Source of the DNA: Gymnothorax reevesii
Lineage: Eukaryota > Chordata > Actinopteri > Anguilliformes > Muraenidae
Length of the DNA: 64,000 nt
Direction: 5' to 3'
Assembly (NCBI GenBank): GCA_029721435.1
Contig: CM056592.1
Span: 36,591,611 to 36,655,610 of the forward strand
Numbering within the stretch: position 1 is the stretch's first letter; each line of letters opens with the position of its first letter. Below, one piece after another: positions 1 to 11,646 of this stretch. The notes below the pieces were generated by a model. That model was not told the origin of the DNA, did not search any database, and saw only the letters and a list, made by a program, of their open reading frames with translations. Both the position numbers and the translations under genes were made by a program.

Positions 1-797
1 AATAATTTATTCAAAAGAATTACCAAAGTGAATCTAAATTACATTTAACCTGAAAAAATGTTTCATACACTTATTTTTATACTGAATACATTGCTATATT
101 TTTCAAAATTCAAGATCAACACATGAATTTTCAGTTTCAAATTTTATTTTTAATACCCTAATATAACTATATTCGATGAGGCCAATGCATCATGCGGCTC
201 ACTCGAATAATGTTTGAAAGAAATGCCACTTCTCCTTGAGATCTCCCTGCGAGTGAACGTCTCGTGAGTAAAGGGACAGTGTGTGTGTGACCTTTGACAT
301 TACATGTGTGACCAAAGTACAAAGCCTATGCAATGACAGGACATTAATGACCTGTTTTCTTTATCTTTAGACTCATAAAGGTTTAGTTCACACTTCAGTC
401 GAAAGGTAGTCTAGGTCATCTCTATGCAGAACAACAGCATCAACATGACCTAAAGCCCTCAACATGAAGGTCAGCCACCCCATCACTTGACCTAAATATC
501 TTGCAAGATTTTTGCAACTTTGATGTGTATACCCATGTGCAAAGCAGGAAAGAATTTAGATGTAATATCGTGGAAGATGTAATGCTCAGAAACTAATGTG
601 AAAATGCTGTTAGTTGGATTAAATTAACCCCTTTGCTCAGAAGCCAAATACAGCTATTTATGCGTTAGCCTTTTTAATGCTATATAATTCAAGATTTCAG
701 TTTCATAGAGATGGGAAATATGGCTCAATTGAGATAATACACTTGCAGCATTTAGTATTCCATTGTATTTCAGTTTATTTTCATGATTTTTGTTAAA
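1..797. other. no gene seen
   Basis: AT-rich sequence with many stops on both strands. I see no motif, repeat pair or open frame that I can support. It may be the decayed left part of the interspersed DNA to its right, but nothing in the window confirms this. Confidence 0.5.
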
Positions 798-1010
798 CGG
801 TGTTTCCCAAGCCTCTCCTGGCGTACCCCTTGTCTTGCATGCTTTAGATCTCTCCCTGCTCCAGCCCAGGTGATTCAAATGATTCGCTTATCGTCAAGCA
901 GATTCTGGGGTCAATAATGACCTGATCATGTGAATCACCTGTGCTGGATCAGGGAGAGATCTAAAGCAGGCAGGACAGGGGGTATGCCAGGAGAGGTTTG
1001 GGAAACACTG
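798..1010. mobile_element. small foldback element (MITE)
   Basis: About 213 bp with two long imperfect inverted arms, 798-875 and 935-1010. The arms share the terminal motif CRGTGTTTCCCAARCC and then run in parallel through a CTTTAGATCTCTCCCTG core. Ends of the CAGTGTTTCCC type occur in many short non-autonomous hAT elements of fish, so I infer a hAT-derived MITE. The 8-bp flanks do not match, so no target duplication supports the exact ends. The two short frames that cross it are chance products. Confidence 0.7.
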
Positions 1011-2091
1011 TGGGAGAGGAGAGGGGCTGCAAACATTAAAAAATTCTGCACTGAAATGATTAAAAAATGCTGAGGATTTAAAAATGGCTGGGGGTTAAAA
1101 CAATACCTTTTTGGGATCTTTACCTCCGAGACCACAACTGTTCTTCATCTAAGCATTAAATCTTATTTGGCTTCGAAAGTGGAAGCCAAATGAGACGGCT
1201 CTCCAGGTCGTTCCTTAAACACACACAGCCCTTAAAATGGCGCACTGTCAAATCATAAAATAATCATATTTTTAACACAGATCAACTTTTGATGCATGAA
1301 ATTCAATAGGAATTAATGATTTTCTGGTATAATTTAGCAAGAGTTTATCTACATAGGCGCAGCTGGACATCAATGGTCACTAGTACCCACTCCAAACCAA
1401 AAACATGCCATTTCTCGACGATAAAGTTCAGAGTTTCAGCCATTTTTTTACAAAGCAGCAGCAGCAAGCACGCTCACTCATGAAAGGAACTGCTTATTTT
1501 ACGGTCAGAACATTCACTCAGACAGAAAGCTTGCTGTTCACAATTCCAATTTGGAGATGATTAAAATTAACCTGTTAAATATTTATGTTGTTCACTTCTG
1601 TCTACCATGTTTATACTGCCAAACCCAATATTCTTATCACGAACACTGGCTAGTTCAAAGTATGTATGTTAAACACCTCCATGCTTACTTACAAGGACCT
1701 ACAATGGCCACAGATATGATTTTATTTAAATTAAATAGACTTTCACATTGCAGGATTTGCATGCGGTCACACACGTAACGCACGAAAATGAGGTTGTAGA
1801 ATGCAAATGAGCAAGGTATTTTTATTAAAGTTTTAATTAATGCAAACTGGAATAACTATTGCTGAAGTTGATGAAGCCAAAGTTTCATAATCTTCGTTCC
1901 AATCACAGAACTTTTGGAATGTAAATTAAATGTAGCGATTGACCCATTTTGTGTCTCACACACATGACACAACCTTTTTCTGGGCCTGTACTTCCAATGT
2001 TTTTGGAAAATATCAAGTTGATGAACCACATTGATAGTTAAGCTCAAATATCTTGTGATTCTCCTATATTGGTCCCCATCTGCAACCCAAT
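1011..2091. other. no gene seen
   Basis: No coding sequence or recognisable repeat can be supported in this stretch. Short frames at 1551-1778 and 1856-2047 lack family resemblance and splice context. Confidence 0.45.
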
Positions 2092-2093
2092 TA

Positions 2094-3568
2094 CAGCGCT
2101 CTCCATAATTATTAGCACCCCTGGTTAAGATGTGTTAAAAGCCTTAAAATAAATTAAATTTTTATTGCAGAAATATACTTTCACACTGACAATTGTAGAA
2201 AAATTTAACCTTCAACTCAAGTGTATTTTAAAGGGAAAAAAATTTCGGACTAAGAAATGATTATTTTTCATAAAATCACTTGTTCCACAGTTATTGGCAC
2301 TCCTAACAATTCCTAGGAATTAAATGTAATCGAAGTATTTCTGTCATTTCTACAGTAGTTTACAAAGTTGATCAGAGTATTTAGGAACATTTAATTAGTA
2401 AATCATCACTTCCTGTTTCCCTGGGGTATAAATATGATGTGACACAGAGGCCATTTCTCTTATCCACTCTTCAACATGGGAAAGACAAAGGAACACACCA
2501 TTCAAGTAAGGCAGATGTGTGTCGAACTTCACAAGTCAGGCAATGGCTACAAGAAAATAGCCACTCGCCTGCACCTGCCCATATCTACTGTCAGAGGAAT
2601 CATTAAGAAGTTTAAAACAACTGGAACAGTGGTAAACAAGCCCGGACGAGGACGCAAGGTTATTTTGCCACCACGCACAATGAGGAGGATGGTAAGAGAA
2701 ATAAAAAGTTCTCCAAAGCTCACTGTTAAAGAATTGAAACAAACGGTACCATCTTGGGGTCACAAAATCTCCAAAACAACTATCAGGCGCTATCTACATG
2801 GCAACAAGCTGTTTGGGAGGCATGCACGAAAAAAACCTTTTCTCACTCACAATCATAAACGCAAACATCCGGTGGTAAGTGGTAAGTGGTACTGGAACCT
2901 CAACTGGGACCGTGTGCTTTGGTCAGATAAGAGATAGAGCTTTTTGGCAACAAAAAAACTCTATGTGGGTCTGGCGGAACACCAGGACAATTTAAATCAA
3001 AATCAGGTGGCCTCTGCCCGAAAGCTGAAGATGGGTAGTCACTGGGTCTTTCAGCAAGATAATGACCCTATAAACGTGGCCAAATCTACACAGAAATGGT
3101 TTACCAGACAAACAATCAAGCTCCTCCCATGGCCATCTCAGTCCCCAGGCCTCAACCCCATTGAAAACCTGTGGAGTGAGCTGAAGAGGAGAGTGCAGAG
3201 GAGAGGACTCAGGTCGCTGGATGATTTAGAGAGATTGTGCAAAGAGGAATGGTCGAGGATTCCTCTTTCTGTATTCTCCCATCTTGTGAAACATAATAGG
3301 AGAAGATTAGGTGCTGTTTTGTTGGCAAAAGGGGGTTGTACAAAGTGTGAACATCAGGGGTGCTAATAATTGTGGCACGCATGATTTGATGTAAAATAAT
3401 TATTTCTTAATGTGGGATTTTTTTCCTGCTAAATAAATGCACTTGAATTAAAGGTTAGATTTTCCTCTTTTTTCATTGTGGTCCTACATTACTTAGAAAA
3501 AAACTGAATTTATTAGAAGCTAAAGAACACGTCTTAACCAGGGGTGCCAATAATTATGGAGGGCGCTG
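2094..3568 (+). mobile_element. Tc1-like transposon A
   Basis: Complete DNA transposon of about 1.47 kb. Its terminal inverted repeats read CAGCGCYCTCCATAATTATT at both ends and continue inward with CACCCCTGGTTAAGA. It is flanked by TA at 2092-2093 and 3569-3570, the Tc1/mariner target. It encodes a damaged transposase on the + strand. A second member of the family lies at 50585-52110 in the opposite orientation. Confidence 0.93.
2476..3366 (+). pseudogene. Tc1-like transposase, broken
   Basis: The N-terminal part (2476-2937) has the helix-turn-helix pair typical of Tc1 transposases, with KSGNGYKKIATRLHLP and a PGRGRK hook between the two HTH units. It then reaches the first catalytic region (RVLWSD). 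A TAG stop follows at 2935-2937. The same frame reopens at 2944-3366 with the second catalytic Asp region (FQQDNDP) and the third acidic residue in LNPIENLW, a D34E spacing. Compared with the sister copy at 50967-51775, roughly 150 bp are missing around 2960-2985, including the HGGG-like block. The stop and the internal deletion make it inactive. Transposases of this family cut and rejoin DNA at TA sites in the nucleus. Confidence 0.9.
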
Positions 3569-4484
3569 TAAAAATACCTTGCAAATGGCACACACGTAAC
3601 ATGAGAATCACCCTCTTGCACATTTAGGGCACAAACATTAGCAACAGCAACCTGGCTACGTTAGCCGCAGTGCTACAGACACAATCAACTGGCTATCACG
3701 TCAGGTTGGCTTATGCAGTAGAAGCAACTTGCACCTTCTGTGAGTCACGAACAGTCACGATCGATCCAGGATTTATCTTCAGGTATTCTAGAAAGCCTGC
3801 GCTTGAGGCCAACTGTTAGTGCTAACTATCGTAAGCGGTCCTGCTAGCCACCCATAATACGTTAGCTTCACTTACATTATTTGCTGTTATATCGTTACTT
3901 ACAGCTTGTGGCTCTGGGCGCTTGATCGATGCTGCTGCTTCAGGTTTGAGAAGCAGCTGAAACACTTATCCAGTGTCGAATTGACAAAGCTTTATTGACA
4001 AAGCTGTCTTTGGTGAAATGCTGAGCACAAACAGCTAACGGTCCCTATGGCCGTGGCTGTTTGCTGCCAGCAAACAAAAGAAGCTACTGATTTCTGGTGG
4101 CATCGTCTTTTGGAAGAGAAATAGGTGTTTTTCTTCGTGCGCAAAAGTAAACGGATAAGCAGCTTTGGGAGAGATACTGACAAAACTGCACCTCAAATGA
4201 TCTGTGGTTCTTCTTTTGTATTTCCAAAAGTGTAGATGCTACTAAGGCATAGTATGATCTGCCGTTGTTAGTGCCAGCTAGAATAGTTTCCGGTGTGGGC
4301 AGGTCCAGCGCCGTGGTTGGCTCTGGCTAGGTCTGTATTAATTGGACAGCACAACCTGACGTCAGGTTTTGCCCAGATCTTGTGAAGATCTTGGGAGGAG
4401 CTGTTCAGAGAGGAAATGACTTTTCAGAGGTTGAGTATGGACAACCAACATTATATTATATTACTAATATGTATTAAAAGAAGG

Positions 4485-4785
4485 TTCAGTGTGTTATGGG
4501 ACTGTCCTGAGGTCTAATCATTTTGGCAAAAGGTAGCCCAGGAGTTATCAGAAATGGTGGAGAAAGTTATTCCTCTAGATCCAAAAGTTCTCTTACTCAC
4601 TGATGACTCAAAGATGGAATTTAATGGAAAACAAAGAAAGATTTGGCTTGCAGGTACAACGGCCACAAAAAAACTTATTGTTCAAAGATGGATCCCTCCT
4701 CATAAGCTTCATATAAAAAAAATGGTTAAATTACCTTCAAGAGATAATTACAATGGAGTTGTCCACAGCTTGAATCATTAAAGCC
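4485..4785 (+). pseudogene. L1-like ORF2 C-terminal fragment
   Basis: The readable frame (4554-4781) contains IPLDPKVLLL and a tract with TTATKKLIVQRW followed by PPHKLHIKK. This layout is typical of the last ~100 residues of fish L1/Swimmer-type ORF2 proteins, after the reverse transcriptase and before the stop. The preceding 60 bases read in the same style only after frame changes, and the frame ends early after VHSLNH. It is a dead 3' remnant with no EN or RT domain. Confidence 0.65.
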
Positions 4786-4981
4786 AAAGCTATCACATTA
4801 GGTATGTGGGAAGACACTGCCTTAGTCATCAGACATTTACAAGGAACTCAAAATAGTAATTTAGTTTGATGAGAATTTGCTCATGTTGTACTTCAGATGA
4901 GATTTATTTGAGAATGATGTATTTATGGGGTGTGAGTGTGTATTGTACAGATTTTTTATTTATTTATTTTTTAAATATGTA

Positions 4982-6643
4982 CAGTTAGGCCCGGAAATAA
5001 TTGGACAGTGATACAATTTTCATGAGTTGGGCTCTACATGCCACCACATTGGATTTGAAATGAAATATCCACAACAAAATTGAAGTGCAGACTCTAACGT
5101 TTAATTCAAGGAGTTGAACGAAAATATCTGATTGAAAATGAAGGAATTGTACACATTTTTATACAGACACTCCACATTTTAGGGGCTCAAAAGTAATTGG
5201 ACACATAAGCATAACCTACACAAAATGTTTGTTTTTTTTCAATATTTTGTTGCGAATCCTTTGGAGGCCATCACTGCCTGAAGTCTGAGACCCATGGACA
5301 TCACCAAACGCTGGGTTTCCTCCCTCTTGATGTTTTGCCAGGCCTTTACAGCAGCAGCCTTCAGTTCTTGTTTGTTTGTGGGTGTTTCTGCCGTAAGTCT
5401 TGTCTTGAGCAAGTGAAATGCATGCTCAATTGGGTTGAGATCCGGTGACTGACTTGGCCATCGCAGAACATTCCACTTCTTTGCTTTAATAAACGCCTGG
5501 GTTGCTTTTGCTGTGTGTTTTGGATCATTGTTCATCTGTATTGTGAAGCGCCGTCCAATCAACTTTGCTGAATTTGGTTGAATTTGGGCAGAAAGTATAT
5601 CCCTGTACACTTCAGAGTTCATCCGACTACTTTTGTCTGTTGTCACATCATCAATAAACACAAGTGACCCAGTGCCACTGGAAGCCATGCATGCCCATGC
5701 CATAACACTGCCTCCACCATGTTTTACAGAAGATGTGGTGTGCTTTGGATCATGTGCTGTTCCCTTTCTTCTCCAAACCTTCTTCTTCCCATCATTCTGG
5801 TGCAAGTTTATCTTTGTCTCATCTGTTCATAGAACACTGTTCCAGAACTGGGCTGGCTTCTTGAGGTGTGTTTTGGCAAAGTCAATTCTGGCCTTTCTAT
5901 TTTTTGTACTTATAAATGGTTTGCACCTTGTGGTGAATCCTCTGTATTTACACTCATGAAGTCTTCTCTTTATAGTAGAGCTGGAGACAGCTACACCTAC
6001 TTCTTGGAGAGTGTTCTTCACTTCAGTGGATGTTGTGAATGGGTTTTTCTTCACCATGGACAGTATTCTTCGATCATCCACCACTGTTGTCTTCCGTGGA
6101 CGTCCAGGCCTTTTTGAGTTTCCAAGCTCACCAGTGCACTCTTTTTTTTCTTAGAATGTACCAAACTGTCGATTTGGCCACTCCAAGCAGTTCTGCTATT
6201 TCTCTGATTGACTTTTTCTTTTTTTTAGCCTCAGGGTCTTCTGCTTCATCTCCATTGAGAGCTCCTTTGACCGCATGTTGTCTGGTCACAGCAACAGCTT
6301 CCAAATGCAAAACCACACACCGGGAAACAACCCCAGACCTTTTCAAGTCAAGTCAATTAGTTCCACTTCTTAATTGATGACAGGTTAACGAGGGAGAAGC
6401 CCATGCAGCCTTCTGAGTCAATTGTCCAATTACTTTTGGTCCCTTGAAAAGGAGGTGGCTATGTTTCAAAGAGCCATAATTCCTAAACCCTGTGTTCGAT
6501 TTGGATGTGGACACTCTCAAATCGCAGCTGAGTGTGCACTCCAAGCCCATATTAATTTTATAATTGTATTCTGAATATGTTTTTTGTAAACAGCTAAAAT
6601 AACAAAACTTGTGTCACTGTCCAATTATTTCCGGGCCTAACTG
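4982..6643 (-). mobile_element. Tc1-like transposon B
   Basis: About 1.66 kb with terminal inverted repeats beginning CAGTTAGGCCCGGAAATAAT, flanked by TA (4980-4981 and 6644-6645). It sits inside the 3' untranslated part of the L1-like LINE. The TIR sequence and the encoded protein are unrelated to transposon A at the DNA level, so it is a distinct Tc1 family. Confidence 0.93.
5239..6346 (-). pseudogene. Tc1-like transposase, near-complete with three lesions
   Basis: Read on the minus strand. 6346-6128 carries the first HTH (SIREIAELLGVAKSTVWYIL). 6084-5827 carries the second DNA-binding part and KRRLHECKYRG. 5805-5239 carries the rest of the DDE domain, with PSQSPDLNPIEHAF as the third acidic motif. 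Lesions: a frameshift near 6128-6140 in an A-run, before the GRPR hook that reads in another frame; a TGA at 5824-5826 where the family has Trp before TDETK; and Asn instead of the second catalytic Asp in QMNNDPKH. The overall order and length (~340 residues) match Tc1 transposases. The active-site change alone would abolish strand transfer. Confidence 0.9.
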
Positions 6644-6831
6644 TATATTCTTTTGGATTATTTGAATATGCCGAGGGAGGGGGTGGGAGCTGCCAAAGGG
6701 GGAAGGAGGGTGGGAGGGAGTTCTATATTAGTTCTGATTGTAAAAAAGATATTGTGTTTTGATCCTTGAAAAATAAAAAACATTTTGCTCAAAAAAAAAA
6801 AGAAGGATCACCATAATAGGTCCCCTTTTAA

Positions 6832-7747
6832 CAACCAAGATCGGAAAACTATTTGCAAAGGATCTCAATTTATTTGTTGTTTTTAATCTGCAATGATGTC
6901 ATCTTTAGCTTACCAGGCCTAAGGGCCGATAAGCTATTGTTGTGGTCTTGCCTCCATTGTCAGTCGTCCGGAACATTTTTTTTCTTTTTTTTTTGCCCCG
7001 ATGAATTTTCGTGTAAATTTGCCATAATTTACCACAAGACCATATATCCAGATGTTTTTTTTAATTTAATCATTTTTGTCCATTTGAAATTTTGGCCTCA
7101 ATGTTAAAGATCGGACTGAGAAAGTTAAAAAAATTGTTTCTCCAAAACTGTGCTATACATTTTTTTCCAAGATCTGGCAATCAGCTTACCTTGGTACCGT
7201 CCATTTACAGTGCCAGCACCATTTTGGCTGAATCGACAGGAGTGGGTCTAGTGGGGGCACTTTACTCATATTGGGTCTTATGGAGAATACACAAAATTGC
7301 CTGTGGAGGCCAAATTTTTGCAGATAGAGATTAAGTTTGTATTATTGACATATAGGAAGTCATATATGACCTATATTTTGGCTGCGTTAAAGTTGACCTC
7401 AGATGCTCATGAAAGGTCAAACTTGATATGAAGCAAAATGTTACAATTTTCAAAGACCCTCCAGGCTTGAAAATATTTGAGATCAGGAACATATATGCAT
7501 TGAACACATAGCCTATAGGAAGTCATATACGAACTCATTTGGTGGCCCTGAACTTGAGCTTCATATGGTGAATATACTATACTTCATATAGTGAAATTTT
7601 AATGACTTCAATCAGCAAAACTATAACAGATAAAACTTAGGATTGTATTGTGGGCACATAGGAAGTCATGCATGAAGTTTCATTTGGTGACATTGAACTT
7701 GACCGTCAGTGAAATTTCAATGCCTTATATCAGCAGAATTGTTACAG
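6832..7747 (+). other. intron 3 of lipocalin copy A, paralogous to copy B
   Basis: 6836-6890 matches 46658-46703, and 6888-7500 matches 49945-50580. The order is the same and both run in + orientation. This shows that both lipocalin copies share this intron by duplication and makes copy B an empty-site control. The shared piece includes a widespread fish-type repeat starting TTTAGCTTACC and containing GATAAGCTATTGT. No coding sequence is present. Confidence 0.8.
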
Positions 7748-8770
7748 TGTTATGTATGAGTGTTTTATGTAAAGCACTGTATATCAATTGTGAATGAACA
7801 TTTGTGACATACTATTTGTGCTGCTTTACCGGTCAGCTATTTGTTTATTTTGTTAATCATTTAGCACCCTCTGGTGGTGTGTCTGTAGCAAAACATGATC
7901 TGATGCAATACCCCCTGTTTGTGATGAAATAGACTAGTGCTTTCTGGAGGTTGCTGGCATCTTCTTGCCTGGAGGGGACTGGATCACCCAGGAATCCTGT
8001 AGATCTTTACAGAATTTTCCCTGTCTATATAAATGCTGTGATTTTGTTCAGTTAAAGGAGAGTTTTTGTTTTGGCATCAGAGTTACATAATGGCATTAGA
8101 GTGTTATTATAAGATTACACAGTGGATTATTTGTAGAAATTTTAGGACCTAATCGTGAATAAATTATAGTTTTCATTGATTTGTTGTGATTTTCTTGTCA
8201 TAACAACAGACAGAGTGTAGGTTTGTATTGGAGATGTATAGGCAGTCATATATGAACTTTCATTAGGTGACCTTCGTATTAACTTTGAAGGTCAAACTTG
8301 ACCTTGTGAAAATTCAATGGCTTCTGTCACTGAAAAGGTCACAGATAGAGCTTAAGTTTGTATCACTGACTTAAAGGAAGTCACACATGAACTGTCATTT
8401 GATGACATTCAACTTGACTGTTGGTGACCTTTGAATGTCAAACTTGACATAATACAGTAACAATGACTTGTATTGCCAAAACGGTCATAGATGGAGCCTA
8501 GGTTTGTATTATAGACATATAGGAAGTCATATATGAACTTTCGTTTGGTGACTTTCTTATTGACCTTCGATGGTCAAATGTGACCTGGTAAAAATTCAAT
8601 GACTTTTATCACGAAAATGGTCACAGATTGAGCTGAGGTTTGTATAGAGACATTTACAAAGTCACACAAGAAGTCCATTTTGTGACCTCCACTTGACCTT
8701 CAGTGACCTTTAATGTTCACAATTGACATTGAATTATCAATGACTTGTATCATCAAATCTGCTTCAGAGC
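7325..8770 (+). repeat. degenerate ~140-bp tandem repeat in intron 3
   Basis: Units recur with the landmarks AGGTTTGTATTNNNGACAT, then AGGAAGTCATATATGAACTT, then GGTGACCTT, near 7325, 7630, 8220, 8345, 8490 and 8630. The last complete spacings are about 125-145 bp. The array continues at 14860 after the TTAA element and has a shorter counterpart in copy B at 55595-55960. Divergence between units is high, so this is an old minisatellite-like expansion inside the intron. Confidence 0.7.
7748..8205 (+). mobile_element. solo LTR (458 bp)
   Basis: The sequence begins TGTTATG and ends CATAACA, a perfect terminal inverted repeat with the canonical TG...CA ends. It is flanked by ACAG at 7744-7747 and 8206-8209, a 4-bp target duplication. 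Inside lie a TATATAAA box (8026-8033) and an AATAAA signal (8158-8163) in the right order for U3-R-U5. No internal region is present, so it is a solo LTR left by recombination. Gypsy- or ERV-type origin cannot be decided from the LTR alone. Confidence 0.8.
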
Positions 8771-8774
8771 TTAA

Positions 8775-10477
8775 AGGGAATCTATTATGCTTTTCAGTCT
8801 TTTCTTAGATATAATTAATGTTAAAATGCCAAAACATCAATTACTGAGGTTCCTGCATCTTACAGAAATCCATGTGGGCAGTTTCCTTTTTTTCAGGCTC
8901 TCTCACGCGCTGTTTTCCAGGGTTTTTTAGTCGGGGAGGTAATATGACGTCCCAATGCTTCGGACTTTCAAATATGGACAGGCCACTCGTGCACAGTGGG
9001 ATAGGCAGGGTCACGTACACCACTCCGCCCTCCTTCAATATACAACACCTCTCAGAGGAAAAATGCCTTATAGAAGATGTTTGTGTCCTAAATATGCAAG
9101 AGTAACGTCAGCAGACATTCAACAGAAGGTGTGTGGATATAAACCTCATTTGTACTGAACTTTTTCTACTAGTCTGTATTTTGGATGCGTGGTACAACTG
9201 TTCACAGAAATGGAACTTACTGCCTGTAAAAAGTGTATTGCAGGATAAAGTTTGTTGTCATGAATGCTTGGTTACTAGCTACTGCATATTAGTTGGCGTG
9301 CTGTGCCACTTAAAAATGCTTCTGGTTAACTTAGGCAGGACGTCTTATTGGTATGCTTGTGTTGTTTTGGTTAGCATCAAGGTGGTAGTTTATCATTACC
9401 TGACCATAGCCACAACAGTTAAAGCTAACCGCAGTGGCGTTGTATGCGTCTGCAAAGTTGGGCTGATATTAAGGTTGCAGTTAGACCAGACGTAGGCTTT
9501 GCAGAGCTTGGGGTACATGTTTGGGTTTGTTTACAGCAGCTGTGAAACAATCATTTTACTTATCCATGACCCGGGTCAGCTGGATACTTCACCAATATCT
9601 GGGCTAGCTCTCTGATGCTACCGCGGTGAAAGCAATTGCGAAACGCACAATTTATAACATTTCTGGCATAACAAACAATTTCTCCGCATTGTCGTGCGGA
9701 ATTCTATCCACCTTTAAAAAGCCAAAGTTGAAAAAAGTGTAGATTAGACGCGGAATTCTTTCCAGTACAAGTTATTAATTCGCTAGCTCCACATCAGCAA
9801 TGCTTACACTGTTTGTGTGTTTTTGCTACAAGCTCATTCAGTAGCTCAGTGTCCGAATAGTGTTTTGTTTATGTAGAAATGGTCATCAGGAGCTTTTGGC
9901 AAAGTTTCTTCCAGATAAGTGGGTATATAACATGACTATGTAATACAGCTACAACCGCACATGCAACAAGAGACAGTATGAGCAAAACACTAATATTTCA
10001 ACTTTGCACTCATTGACATCCTGCTAAACATTACTGCAACACTCCAATAGCATCCTCCTTCCATTCGTGGTTGGATTCGGGATCAAACATGAACGGGATC
10101 AAACATGACCGTGCGGTCAGGTTAGGCAGTGACATCTCCTTTTTTTATCACTTAATTTCGTCAACCTGTTTCCACATACTATGCCTGATTGCCAATCAAT
10201 CAATTTGACCTTTTTTCTGGTCATTTAAGCCAGAAAGTTATGAAATGATTAAGAGGTGATAGTGACAAAAAGATTAATTTACTTTTATGCTTTGATTGGA
10301 GACTGCAAGGAAGTAAATCTAAATAATTAATAAGTAAAAAATCTCAACTCTCACGGTAATTCCGTATATTGCTTTGACCCTTTGTTTATTGGATTATGAA
10401 AGAAGACTGAAAATAGACTCCCTATTTTTTAAAAATGGCATTAAAACGTGTGTGTTTATGGGGGGAAATATTATCAT
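8775..10477. other. non-coding left interior of the TTAA element
   Basis: About 1.7 kb without a supportable gene. The short frames here (for example 9133-9495) show no domain and no splice context. Confidence 0.45.
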
Positions 10478-10533
10478 AGAGATAAATGGTAACGTCCGCA
10501 CACAAAGACAATGCTCCCCAAAAAATTTATTCT

Positions 10534-10576
10534 GTCATCAACGTTTCGATCACAAAGTGATCTTCGTCAGGATAAA
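10534..10576 (-). ncRNA. hammerhead-ribozyme-like motif, Penelope minus copy
   Basis: On the minus strand the core CTGACGA (10570-10564) is followed by a 6-bp hairpin GATCAC/GTGATC and then GAAAC. This is the hammerhead order: CUGANGA, stem II, GAAA. Stem III is the self-complementary ACGT, and short flanks can pair as stem I. Hammerhead motifs are described in Penelope-like elements as a family; activity of this copy is inference. Confidence 0.65.
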
Positions 10577-11040
10577 AGAAAACAGCACACTCACATCTCT
10601 ATAAGCGCTTACTCAGATTCACAATTGAACACGATCATTGACATCAGGTGTGAACAATTACTCAAATCAATCAACAGGGCACAGGATGTAATCTGCAGAG
10701 TGAGCAAAGGTGTGTGTGCTGAAGAAAGAGCACATAGAAACATACCATCCCAAGACAAGTATATATAAATTTTTGTTTTTGTTTTTAGTTTAAGACAAAC
10801 AGATATCAACCTGGACACAAAAAATATTAAGAATCAATTGTACATCAAAGAACAGAAAAACTACAGAAAAAATAAATCAAACTAACCAAGGAAGATACAT
10901 GAAAAATATGGCAAAGTATGCAACTGCCCCCATCCCCTCAGTAATACACATGCATAAATGAAAAAGAGGGGAAAAAACAAAAAGAAAAAATATTAAATAA
11001 AAATCAGATACAAAAAAATTTTTTTTTTTTATAAAAAATT

Positions 11041-11623
11041 TTACAGAAATGACCTGATGTCGAAGGATTCATTCAGACCCCTAACCACTGTATCAAGGGT
11101 TGAAATCCAAAAAGCCTCCCTTTGAAGTAGTAGATTATTAATGTCACCACCTCTAGGTGGCAACTTAACACGTTCAATACCTATATATTTTAGAGAAGAT
11201 ATACAATGTTTCGCTTGAAAAAAAATGCAACGCAACAGGATTCCTAAAATCCTTGGTCCTGATATCGCTTCTGTGCTCTGAGATTCTGATCTTTAAAGGT
11301 CTGGTAGTCTTACCCACATAGGCCAGCCCGCAAACACACCTAATCAAGTAGATAATATTAGGTGTGGTACAGGTAATAACCCCCTTAATTTGAAAACATT
11401 TCCCTAAAGAGGGATGGTTAAATGTATGACATTTATACGTAAAGTTACACTGTGCACATCTACCGCATTTATAATTACCATCAGGAATATCATTTAAAAA
11501 ACTAGAAGGTGTTGGCCTACGTAGACAAGACCTGACCAAAAGATTCTTCAAATTGGGAGGCCTCTTGTATACAACGCGGGGGGGATCTGAAAATAATTTA
11601 CCAAGCACTGGATCAGAACTCAA
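11041..11623 (-). pseudogene. Penelope-like GIY-YIG endonuclease, frameshifted
   Basis: From 11623 to about 11218 the frame gives a Cys-rich lead (YKCGRCAQCNFTYKC) followed by IYLIRCVCGLAYVGKT, the GIY-YIG core, and RISEHRSDI with the conserved Arg. A frameshift in the A-run at 11218-11226 moves the C-terminal end (to 11041, ending in IRSFL) into another frame. The plus copy at 13226-13801 reads straight through this point, which confirms the lesion. The domain nicks DNA to prime reverse transcription. Confidence 0.9.
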
Positions 11624-11646
11624 AAGATACCAATATTTCCAAATTA

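Larger units (their letters stand above)
4485..6797 (+). mobile_element. L1-like LINE 3' end with poly-A, 5'-truncated
   Basis: An insertion into the repeat at 3768-6831. It is bracketed by the direct repeat AAAAGAAGG at 4476-4484 and 6798-6806 and ends in an A-rich tail at 6766-6800. The left part encodes the C-terminal tail of an L1-type ORF2. The 3' untranslated part is split by Tc1 transposon B (4982-6643). The target duplication, A-tail and 5' truncation together are the signature of target-primed reverse transcription. Confidence 0.8.
3768..6831. mobile_element. dispersed repeat with TTAA-type 3' end, split by nested insertions
   Basis: 3768-4484 aligns closely with 36113-36820 plus 37454-37500, so this is a dispersed repeat. 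Its end resumes at 6798 after the inserted LINE and finishes with ATAATAGGTCCCC followed by TTAA at 6828-6831. The same terminal motif closes the elements ending at 14854 and 37521. Lipocalin copy B has an uninterrupted TTTTAAAC at the matching intron position (about 46648). This fits insertion into TTAA, the target of piggyBac-type elements. I could not find the left terminus, so the full length is unknown, and no transposase is visible. Confidence 0.65.

Noticed and set aside
8285..8305. Estrogen response element in the intron repeat
   Set aside because: The half-sites are separated by four bases, not three, so it is not a canonical element.
9133..9495. 120-residue frame in the TTAA element
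   Set aside because: Low-complexity hydrophobic string without domain, and not preserved in related termini; taken as chance.
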